Below, in pieces: positions 1-6,267 of a stretch of DNA of 8,635 nt (the stretch's first letter is position 1; the number at the start of each line of letters is the position of its first letter). The stretch is from the NCBI GenBank assembly GCA_050175615.1, contig JBFXIU010000142.1:1-8635 (forward strand). The letters run 5' to 3'. Below the pieces are notes generated by a model. That model was given only the letters and a program-made list of their open reading frames with translations. It searched no databases and had not been told where the DNA came from. Source of the stretch: CAYXXZ01 sp050175615. Its GTDB lineage: Bacteria > Pseudomonadota > Gammaproteobacteria > Pseudomonadales > Porticoccaceae. A program made the position numbers and the translations under genes.

Positions 1-1
1 G

Positions 2-1567
2 GTGGCGTTGCTTCGTGCGCTGGGTTTTATTATTGGTCAGTACGGCATGAGCTATATTTCCCAGCATGTTGTCGATGGCCTGCGCAACAGGGTGTTTGAA
101 AAATACACCAGAATGCCCAGCGCCTACTTCGATCAGAATATGTCGGGTCATCTTGTCGCTCAATTAACCTTCCACGTCCAACAGGTTATGGGGGCTGCCA
201 CCAACGCCTTGAAAGTGATTATTCGCGAAGGTTCCCTGGTTATAGGTCTGCTGATTTATCTGTTTGTGCTCAACTGGCGGCTGGCGCTGATTTTTTGCTG
301 CGTCATTCCCTTTATTGCCGTCATTATCAGCTATGTCAGCAAACGTTTTCGCCATCTCAGCAACCGCATTCAAAACGCCATGGGCGATGTCACCCAGGTG
401 GCGTCCGAGGCGGTGTCCGGGTACCGGGAGATGCGCCTGTTCGGCGGTGAATCCTATGAAATCAGGCGCATGCACAATGCCAGTCGTCAGAATTGCAAGC
501 AGAGCCTGAAACTGGCGCTGACGGAAAGTCTCAGCCAGCCGGTGGTGCAGATTCTGGTGGCCATAGCCATGGCAATGCTGATCTGGCTGGCGATGGTGCC
601 GGACATTCTCGGTAGCATGAGCACTGGCGGCTTTACCAAGTTTCTCGTCACCGCCGGGCTTCTCGCCAAACCGGTTCGCCAGCTGACCCAGATCAACAGC
701 ACCATTCAGCGGGGAATTGCCGCAGCGGCAGTGCTTTTTGACACCCTGGACAGCGAAGAGGAAATGGATAATGGCCGGTTTACAACCACTAGGGTTGAAG
801 GCCGTTTTCATGTCGAGAATGTCAGTTTTCGCTATAAAAATGCCAATCAGGATGCCATTAAAGGGGTGAGTTTTAGCGTTGAACCCGGCCAAACCATTGC
901 TCTGGTGGGCTCATCCGGCAGCGGCAAAACCACTATGGTGGGGCTGATTCCCCGATTTTATAATTATTCTTCCGGGCGCATCTTGCTGGATGGCCGCGAG
1001 ATTAACGAATACAGTTTGCAAAACCTGCGCAGTCATATCGCCCTGGTGAGTCAGCAGGTCACCCTGTTTAACGACAGTATTTATAACAACATTGCCTATG
1101 GAGAGCTGGCCTCTCGAACCAGGGAAGAGGTGATTGCTGCGGCAAAAAACGCCTATGCCCTGGATTTTATCGAAGCCATGCCCCAGGAGTTTGACACCTT
1201 GATTGGCGACGACGGCGTCATGCTGTCTGGCGGTCAGCGCCAGCGCATTGCCATTGCCCGGGCGCTGCTCAAGGATGCTCCTGTGCTCATACTTGACGAA
1301 GCCACATCGGCGCTGGATACAGAGTCTGAACGCCATATTCAGCAGGCGCTTGAAGCCGCCATGAAAGACCGCACCACCTTTGTGATCGCCCACAGGCTCA
1401 GCACTGTCGAAAACGCTGACCATATTCTCGTCCTTGAAAAAGGCGAAATTGTTGAATCCGGCAGCCACGGCGAACTGCTCGCCGCCAACGGGCGCTACGG
1501 CGTTCTCTACAACAGCCAGTTTCTCGGCGGCAGTGGTCAGCAGCAGGGACTGAATACGATCGAATGA
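2..1567 (+). CDS. msbA: Lipid A export ABC transporter permease/ATPase MsbA (5' partial)
   Basis: MsbA is a homodimeric inner-membrane ABC exporter that flips core-lipid A from the cytoplasmic to the periplasmic leaflet using ATP. The window opens inside the gene: 521 codons are present, against about 580 for the family, so roughly the first 60 residues, with the first membrane helix, lie upstream. Visible parts, numbered from the first codon here, are hydrophobic membrane segments near residues 77-115 and 180-200, then a complete ATPase domain: Walker A GSSGSGKT at 303-310, signature LSGGQ at 408-412, Walker B with D432 and catalytic E433, and the switch histidine H464 in IAHRLS. The NBD sequence closely follows enterobacterial MsbA as I remember it. 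The stop overlaps the lpxK start in ATGA, and the msbA-lpxK pairing supports MsbA over a generic lipid exporter. The GTG at position 2 is probably an internal valine, not the start. Confidence 0.95.
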   Translation: MALLRALGFIIGQYGMSYISQHVVDGLRNRVFEKYTRMPSAYFDQNMSGHLVAQLTFHVQQVMGAATNALKVIIREGSLVIGLLIYLFVLNWRLALIFCCVIPFIAVIISYVSKRFRHLSNRIQNAMGDVTQVASEAVSGYREMRLFGGESYEIRRMHNASRQNCKQSLKLALTESLSQPVVQILVAIAMAMLIWLAMVPDILGSMSTGGFTKFLVTAGLLAKPVRQLTQINSTIQRGIAAAAVLFDTLDSEEEMDNGRFTTTRVEGRFHVENVSFRYKNANQDAIKGVSFSVEPGQTIALVGSSGSGKTTMVGLIPRFYNYSSGRILLDGREINEYSLQNLRSHIALVSQQVTLFNDSIYNNIAYGELASRTREEVIAAAKNAYALDFIEAMPQEFDTLIGDDGVMLSGGQRQRIAIARALLKDAPVLILDEATSALDTESERHIQQALEAAMKDRTTFVIAHRLSTVENADHILVLEKGEIVESGSHGELLAANGRYGVLYNSQFLGGSGQQQGLNTIE

Positions 1568-2568
1568 ACGCTCTCGAAAAAGCCTGGTATCAACGCCGCA
1601 GTTGGTCGCTGCTGTTGGCGCCGCTTTCCTGGCTGTTTACGTATCTGGCAAAAAAACGCAGGAACTATTTGCAACGCCATCGCAAGGCTCTGCAAACCCC
1701 GGTGATTGTGGTGGGTAATATTACCGTTGGCGGCACTGGAAAAACGCCGCTGATTATTTCCCTGGTGAAAGCCTTGCAGCACAAAGGCTATCACCCCGGC
1801 GTTGTCAGTCGCGGCTATGGTGGCAAATCGCCGTTCTACCCGCTTCAGGTCACCCCCGAGAGCAATCCTTTCTATTGTGGCGATGAACCCTTGTTAATCG
1901 CGCGCAGCTGCGCTTGCCCGGTGATGGTCGACCCCGATCGTTACCGGGCGGCAAAACTGTTGCAGGACAGCGGAACATGCGATCTGATTCTCAGCGATGA
2001 TGGTCTGCAACACTACAATTTGCCGAGAATGCTGGAAATCGTTGTCGTCGATGGCGAGCGCATGCTGGGCAATGGCTGGTGTCTTCCTGCAGGGCCGTTG
2101 CGGGAGCCGGTTTCCCGCCTGGAAGAGGTCGACTTTGTGATCATCAATGGCGGTGGCGACACCCTCAATCATCCCCATCAATACCGCATGGATTTACAGC
2201 CTCTGGCTTTCAGAAATCTCAATACAGGCGAAGTGCTGGAGCCCAAAAATCCGCCCGGAAGTGATTCTGTTCACGCTGTTGCCGGAATCGGTAATCCAGC
2301 GCGATTTGCCAGAACCCTGGCTTCCCTGGGGCTGGCGGTACGGTTGCACCCCTTTCCTGACCACCACGATTTCTGTGCCTCGGATCTCCATTTTGACGAC
2401 GACCGGCCGGTGATTGTCACAGCCAAGGACGCCGTCAAATGCGCCGGTTTTACCAGTGGACAATCCAGCCTTGACAATGTTTGGGTACTGGACGTGGCCG
2501 CCAGACTGGAAAACAATGGCATGAACACATTGGTACAAGCAATTGAAGCCCTGGTAACCCAGTCATGA
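1564..2568 (+). CDS. lpxK: Tetraacyldisaccharide 4'-kinase LpxK
   Basis: LpxK phosphorylates the 4' position of the tetraacyldisaccharide-1-phosphate lipid A precursor at the cytoplasmic face of the inner membrane, giving lipid IVA. The protein is 334 residues, the usual family length. A hydrophobic N-terminal helix (about residues 15-29, followed by basic KKRR) fits the membrane-anchoring helix. The P-loop GNITVGGTGKT is at 51-61, followed by SRGYGG at 82-87, and a later SDDGLQH motif carries the paired aspartates typical of the family. Another conserved stretch, near LPAGPLREP, is also present. The ATG lies inside the ATGA overlap with the msbA stop, so translation is probably coupled, and the gene ends in another ATGA overlap with kdsB. 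Both partners act in lipopolysaccharide synthesis. I see nothing odd in it. Confidence 0.96.
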   Translation: MNALEKAWYQRRSWSLLLAPLSWLFTYLAKKRRNYLQRHRKALQTPVIVVGNITVGGTGKTPLIISLVKALQHKGYHPGVVSRGYGGKSPFYPLQVTPESNPFYCGDEPLLIARSCACPVMVDPDRYRAAKLLQDSGTCDLILSDDGLQHYNLPRMLEIVVVDGERMLGNGWCLPAGPLREPVSRLEEVDFVIINGGGDTLNHPHQYRMDLQPLAFRNLNTGEVLEPKNPPGSDSVHAVAGIGNPARFARTLASLGLAVRLHPFPDHHDFCASDLHFDDDRPVIVTAKDAVKCAGFTSGQSSLDNVWVLDVAARLENNGMNTLVQAIEALVTQS

Positions 2569-3344
2569 CAACCGCCTTTTCTATTGTTATTCCCGCCCGT
2601 TATGCCTCTACCCGTTTGCCGGCCAAACCTCTGCGGGATATTGCCGGTAAACCCATGATTCAAAGGGTTTATGAGCAGGCCTTCGGCGCTGGCGCCGAGC
2701 GGGTGATTGTCGCCACCGATGATCAGCGCATAGCCGATGTGGTTGCCGCATTTGGCGGTGAATTTATGCTTACCAGTACGAGTCATCAATCCGGCACCGA
2801 CCGGCTTCAGGAGGTGGCGAGTCGCTGTGGGTTTGGTGATGACGACATCGTCGTCAATGTTCAGGGCGACGAGCCGCTGATTCCGGTCGCCGTGATCCGG
2901 CAGGTGGCGGAAAATCTTGCCGCTAATCGGGACGCCGCAGTGGCGACCCTGAGTGAGGCCATCAGTAGCGAAGCGGATTTTCGCAATGCCAACGTGGTCA
3001 AGGTAGTGGTCGACAGCCAGGGCTTCGCCCTTTATTTCAGTCGCGCGCCTGTTCCCTGGCCTCGGGATCACTACCTGGGTTGCCCTGGCGATAGCGGCGC
3101 GCTGCCCACCGGTTTTGTACCGCAGCGGCATTTGGGAATTTATGCTTACCGGGTGCGTGAACTCAATGATTTTGTCCGCTGGCCGCTGGCGCCACTGGAA
3201 GCTATAGAGTGTCTTGAACAGTTGCGCTTTTTGTGGAACGGTCGCCGCATTCATGTGGCAGAGGCCTGCGCCTCTGTGCCCGGTGGTGTCGACACCGAAG
3301 AGGATCTCGCCCGGGTCATTGCGTTTATTCAGGGCAATCGATGA
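2565..3344 (+). CDS. kdsB: 3-deoxy-manno-octulosonate cytidylyltransferase (CMP-KDO synthetase)
   Basis: KdsB is the cytoplasmic enzyme that activates KDO with CTP to form CMP-KDO, the donor for the inner core sugar added to lipid IVA. The predicted protein is 259 residues, slightly longer than the roughly 248 of the E. coli enzyme. It begins with the nucleotide-binding signature IPARYASTRLPAKPL (residues 9-23), contains VATDD and the NVQGDEPLI motif with the metal-binding aspartate D102, then RHLGIYAYR, PLE.IECLEQLR and the C-terminal PGGVDTEEDL motif with the second conserved aspartate D243. The start codon overlaps the lpxK stop (ATGA), and the stop overlaps the next gene in the same way. 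The LPS-gene context supports KdsB over other cytidylyltransferases. Confidence 0.96.
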   Translation: MTTAFSIVIPARYASTRLPAKPLRDIAGKPMIQRVYEQAFGAGAERVIVATDDQRIADVVAAFGGEFMLTSTSHQSGTDRLQEVASRCGFGDDDIVVNVQGDEPLIPVAVIRQVAENLAANRDAAVATLSEAISSEADFRNANVVKVVVDSQGFALYFSRAPVPWPRDHYLGCPGDSGALPTGFVPQRHLGIYAYRVRELNDFVRWPLAPLEAIECLEQLRFLWNGRRIHVAEACASVPGGVDTEEDLARVIAFIQGNR

Positions 3345-3856
3345 ACCAGCTTTCTCAGAGCAGCCGTTCTTCGGAAAGGTCGCCCCAGACCGGTGTTTTG
3401 TTTGTGTGCCTGGGCAATATCTGCCGCTCGCCCACGGCTGAAGGTATTTTTCAGCATTTGGTGAATATCCATCAGCTAAGTGAGAGTATCTTTGTCGATT
3501 CGGCGGGAACCGGCAGCTGGCATATTGGCCGACCACCGGATGCCAGATCCCAGCGGGTGGCGCTGCAGCGGGGTTACGATATCAGCCATCTGCGGGCGCG
3601 CCAGGTCAGCGCCGGGGATTTTGACGATTTTGACTATATTCTCGCCCTCGACGCCGCCAATCTGGCCAACCTGGAAAAGATCAGGCCCCAGCACTACGCT
3701 GGGCATTTGGGTTTGCTGCTGCCCTTTGCGCCGCACCTAAGGCGCCGCGAAGTTCCCGACCCCTACGGTGGTGACGAAAAGGATTTTCAACTGGTTGTGG
3801 ATCTGATTCAGGAAGCCGCTGAAGGCCTTCTCAACCATATTAAAGGTCGTCTTTAG
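3341..3856 (+). CDS. Low-molecular-weight protein-tyrosine phosphatase
   Basis: This 171-residue protein belongs to the low-molecular-weight (arsenate-reductase-like) tyrosine phosphatases, small cytoplasmic enzymes that dephosphorylate phosphotyrosine through a cysteinyl-phosphate intermediate. The P-loop CLGNICRS is at residues 23-30, with nucleophile C23 and phosphate-binding R29. A conserved SAGTGSWHIGRPPD stretch follows, and the general-acid DPY motif is at D140-P141-Y142. The ATG is fixed by the ATGA overlap with kdsB, which leaves about 17 residues rich in Ser, Gln and Arg before the first strand; many homologues begin only a few residues before the P-loop. A phosphatase at this place between kdsB and murB is also known in Pseudomonas. 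In other bacteria, relatives act on tyrosine kinases of polysaccharide export, but no kinase is visible here and the substrate is unknown. Confidence 0.93.
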   Translation: MNQLSQSSRSSERSPQTGVLFVCLGNICRSPTAEGIFQHLVNIHQLSESIFVDSAGTGSWHIGRPPDARSQRVALQRGYDISHLRARQVSAGDFDDFDYILALDAANLANLEKIRPQHYAGHLGLLLPFAPHLRRREVPDPYGGDEKDFQLVVDLIQEAAEGLLNHIKGRL

Positions 3857-3857
3857 G

Positions 3858-4895
3858 ATGGCGGTGGAGATAACTCCTCAAGTTTCGCTTCAGCCCTTTA
3901 ACAGCCTGGCATTGCCGGGGCTGGCGGAATTTTTTTGCCGGGCAACTTCATTGGCCGAATTGCGCGAAGCCCTGGCCTTTGCCCGCAGCAGATCACTGCC
4001 GGTTACTCTGCTCGGTGGTGGCAGCAATACGGTTGTCTGCGGCGATGTTTCAGGCCTGGTCATCGTCCTGGCTACTCGCGGTATTGAGGTTGTCGATGAC
4101 CTGGACAAAAGCCGGGGTGATCAGGTGAGGATTCGCGTCGCTGCCGGTGAAAACTGGCACCAACTGGTGGGTTTCACCCTGGATCAGGGTTGGTATGGCC
4201 TTGAAAACCTGGCGCTGATTCCCGGTTCTGTGGGCGCTGCTCCCATTCAAAATATTGGCGCTTACGGCGTTGAGCTGGAATCCGTGCTGGAGTCGGTCGA
4301 TGTCATGGACATGGCTGGCGGAGAGCTGCGCCAATTATCTCGCGCTGACTGCCAACTGGGTTACAGAGACAGCATTTTCAAGCGCAGCCTCAAAGGGCAG
4401 GTGATTATTACCAGTGTTACCCTGGTGTTGTCGAAAATACCCCGACCGAATCTCGATTACGCCGATTTAAAGACGGCGCTGGCGGGGTTCGATACGCCTT
4501 CCCCCCAGCAGGTGTTTGCCAGTGTTTGCGCCTTGAGAAAAGCCAAGCTGCCGGATCCCGATGTGATTCACAATGCCGGCAGTTTTTTTAAAAATCCAGT
4601 ATTGCCAAAGGCCAGGGCAGCGGCGTTGATTCAGCGTTTTGGCGATATGCCCCGCTATCCCCAGGCGGATGGCGCGATCAAGTTTCCCGCAGCCTGGTTT
4701 ATCGATCGCGCCGGCTGGAAAGGGCGCCGTGAAGCCCATGTCGGTGTTCATCAGCATCAGGCCTTGGTACTTGTCCATTTGGGCGGCGGTTGTGGTGGCG
4801 AGCTGCTCGACTTTGCCGAGCGCATTGCCCGCGACGTGAAGACAAAATTTGCTGTTGATCTCGAAATGGAACCCGTGGTTATTGGCAGTGTTTGA
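3858..4895 (+). CDS. murB: UDP-N-acetylenolpyruvoylglucosamine reductase MurB
   Basis: MurB is a cytoplasmic FAD enzyme that uses NADPH to reduce UDP-GlcNAc-enolpyruvate to UDP-MurNAc, the second committed step of peptidoglycan precursor synthesis. At 345 residues it has the length of the E. coli-type (type I) enzyme. The N-terminal FAD domain includes LLGGGSNTVV, followed by the family motif IPGSVGAAPIQNIGAYGVE. Catalytic positions line up: R170 in YRDSIFKR, S242 in NAGSFFKNP (the proton-donor serine) and a C-terminal glutamate in the LEMEP segment (E336 or E338). AAWFIDRAGWKG is also typical. The ATG is 1 base after the phosphatase stop, so the two are probably co-translated. The 3' end overlaps the start of the dioxygenase gene. 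Linking murB to the LPS genes would co-express two envelope pathways. Confidence 0.96.
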   Translation: MAVEITPQVSLQPFNSLALPGLAEFFCRATSLAELREALAFARSRSLPVTLLGGGSNTVVCGDVSGLVIVLATRGIEVVDDLDKSRGDQVRIRVAAGENWHQLVGFTLDQGWYGLENLALIPGSVGAAPIQNIGAYGVELESVLESVDVMDMAGGELRQLSRADCQLGYRDSIFKRSLKGQVIITSVTLVLSKIPRPNLDYADLKTALAGFDTPSPQQVFASVCALRKAKLPDPDVIHNAGSFFKNPVLPKARAAALIQRFGDMPRYPQADGAIKFPAAWFIDRAGWKGRREAHVGVHQHQALVLVHLGGGCGGELLDFAERIARDVKTKFAVDLEMEPVVIGSV

Positions 4896-5517
4896 CGGGG
4901 ATGAGGATAGTGAAATTATTGCCCTCGATGGCGCCGAATTGCGCTACTGGCCGCATTTTTATTCCGCCTCTGAAGCGGAAAGGCTGTTTCGTTTAATTCG
5001 GGCAGAGACGCCCTGGGAACAGAGTCGAATCCGTATCGCCGGGCGCGAGATTGCCATTCCCAGGCTCAATGCCTGGTATGGCGATAAGGGCGCGGATTAC
5101 AGCTATTCCGGCGTTCGTCTGGCAACCCAGCCGTGGACGGAAACGCTGCACCGCGTCAAATCCGCCGTTGAGAATGTTACTGCAACCTCCTTTAACAGTG
5201 CCTTGCTCAATCTCTATCACAACCATAGCGACAGTGTCGACTGGCACAGCGACGACGAGCCGGAACTGGGCGTTAAGCCTGTGGTTGCCTCTCTGAGCCT
5301 GGGAGAAGCCCGCTGGTTTGAGATGCGCCGCCGCGACAATCATCGTCGGCGCTTTAAGCTTTTGTTGAGCGAGGGCTCATTACTGCTGATGTGTGGTGAT
5401 TTTCAGGGGCTTTGGCAGCACCGGGTTGGCAAGGAAAAGGCGCCATGCGGGGAAAGGATTAATATTACCTTCCGCACCGTGCATAATGGACGGGAAAAGT
5501 ATCGACAAACGGACTGA
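4888..5517 (+). CDS. alkB: AlkB-family 2-oxoglutarate/Fe(II)-dependent dioxygenase (alkylated nucleic acid repair)
   Basis: The protein resembles AlkB/ALKBH2-type dioxygenases, which oxidatively remove methyl groups from 1-methyladenine and 3-methylcytosine using Fe(II), O2 and 2-oxoglutarate. The jelly-roll signatures are present: the NLYHNHSDSVDWHSDDEPELG region holds the iron-binding HxD (His codon at 5245, Asp at 5251), the distal His is at 5419 in WQHRV, and the 2-oxoglutarate-binding RINITFR has arginines at 5455 and 5473. PRLNAWYGD upstream is also characteristic. The start is uncertain. The frame is open from a TTG at 4849 well inside murB, but a GTG at 4888, overlapping the murB stop by 8 bases, gives a 209-residue protein beginning near the expected N terminus; TTG 4882 is another option. 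No strong ribosome site is visible, so coupling to murB is likely. Family certain; exact substrate not provable. Confidence 0.9.
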   Translation: MFDGDEDSEIIALDGAELRYWPHFYSASEAERLFRLIRAETPWEQSRIRIAGREIAIPRLNAWYGDKGADYSYSGVRLATQPWTETLHRVKSAVENVTATSFNSALLNLYHNHSDSVDWHSDDEPELGVKPVVASLSLGEARWFEMRRRDNHRRRFKLLLSEGSLLLMCGDFQGLWQHRVGKEKAPCGERINITFRTVHNGREKYRQTD

Positions 5518-5530
5518 GGCACTCGAGACA

Positions 5531-6196
5531 ATGGAATCCACAGCTAGGGTATCTGTCATTGTGGTGGACGATCACCACCTGATTCGCATGGGGCTTTGCG
5601 GCACCCTGGAAGAGGTGCCCGGTGTCGTCGTCATCGGGCAGGCGAGCACCGGAGAAGAAGCCATTGACTGTGTCCGCCGCCTGAAGCCGGATGTGGTGTT
5701 GATGGATATTCGTATGCCGGGAATTGGTGGTGTTGAGGCCACCAAGCGTATTCTGCTCAGTGGTACTGACACCAAAGTCATTATCATCACTGCGGTCAAT
5801 GACGATGTTCATCCCGGCAAATTGCTCAAGGCGGGCGCTTCCGGTTATATCACTAAAAATACCAGCGTCGACGAAATCAGTATTGCCATTAGTACAGTGG
5901 CCAGTGGCGGTGTTTATGTCAGCCCCTGTATCGCCCAGCAGATGATCGTCAAGGGACTGGCTCCAGGCCAGGAATCGTCGCCGCTGGCACTGTTGTCTGA
6001 GCGCGAACTCCAGGTGGCGCAAATGATTACCAGTGGCCATCGAGCCGGAGAGGTGGCGGCTATTCTCAATATCAGCGCGAAAACCATTAATACACACAAA
6101 TACCGGATTTACGACAAGCTTGGCGTCAGTAACGATGTCGAATTGACATTGGCGGCGGTAAAATACGGTCTTGTCGATCCCAACGAAATTCTTTAA
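5531..6196 (+). CDS. gacA: GacA/UvrY-type two-component response regulator (LuxR/FixJ family)
   Basis: This 221-residue regulator has a receiver domain and a LuxR-type helix-turn-helix. In GacA/UvrY systems a GacS/BarA kinase phosphorylates the regulator, which then activates small RNAs that titrate CsrA/RsmA. Receiver residues are complete: acidic pair D13-D14, phospho-acceptor D59 in LMDIRMPG, T87 and K109. The output domain (about 154-215) has LSEREL.VA and a recognition helix near SAKTINTHKYRIYDKL, followed by DVELTLAAVKYGLV, very like GacA. The gene sits just before uvrC and pgsA, the classical uvrY/gacA neighbourhood, which separates it from NarL-type regulators. I chose ATG 5531 because the acidic pair is then near residue 13, and GAGG at 5516-5519 lies 11 bases upstream, overlapping the preceding stop. 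An in-frame ATG at 5486, inside the dioxygenase gene, is possible. No kinase gene is in the window. Confidence 0.93.
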   Translation: MESTARVSVIVVDDHHLIRMGLCGTLEEVPGVVVIGQASTGEEAIDCVRRLKPDVVLMDIRMPGIGGVEATKRILLSGTDTKVIIITAVNDDVHPGKLLKAGASGYITKNTSVDEISIAISTVASGGVYVSPCIAQQMIVKGLAPGQESSPLALLSERELQVAQMITSGHRAGEVAAILNISAKTINTHKYRIYDKLGVSNDVELTLAAVKYGLVDPNEIL

Positions 6197-6267
6197 TGTC
6201 AGCCATGCCCATCTTGACTTTCTGCCAGCCAATTGTTGCCGGTTCTCCGTTGAAGGGGGTCGTCTAA
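6196..6267 (+). CDS. Possible 23-residue micro-ORF bridging gacA and uvrC
   Basis: A 23-codon frame plus stop fills exactly the gap between gacA and uvrC. Its ATG shares the last base of the gacA stop (TAATG at 6194-6198), and its TAA overlaps the uvrC ATG in the same TAATG form (6265-6269). The peptide would be MSAMPILTFCQPIVAGSPLK followed by GVV. No Shine-Dalgarno sequence precedes it, so it could only be translated by reinitiation from gacA. The uvrC ribosome site lies within its last codons. It may be a coupling device or a chance frame; I do not recognise the peptide. Confidence 0.2.
   Translation: MSAMPILTFCQPIVAGSPLKGVV
6253..6259 (+). promoter_or_regulatory. Strong Shine-Dalgarno site fixing the uvrC start
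   Basis: The purine run AAGGGGG ends 7 bases before the ATG at 6267. It is the clearest ribosome binding site in the window. It decides for the 6267 start over in-frame upstream starts that run back into gacA (frame open from 6171). Confidence 0.7.

Noticed and set aside
5393..5530. N-terminal extension of the response regulator within the dioxygenase gene
   Set aside because: Receiver domains start a few residues before the acidic pair. The extra residues read like the shadow of the overlapping gene. ATG 5486 is kept as a minor alternative.
6143..6169. TTGACA with a nearby TAAAAT, as a possible uvrC promoter inside gacA
   Set aside because: The spacing to TAAAAT is only 10 bases, and the next candidate (TACGGT at 15 bases) is weak. 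Both bases are explained by coding sequence.
6171..6266. N-terminal extension of UvrC starting inside gacA
   Set aside because: The extension has no counterpart in the family. ATG 6267 has a strong ribosome site and gives the standard 611-residue length.
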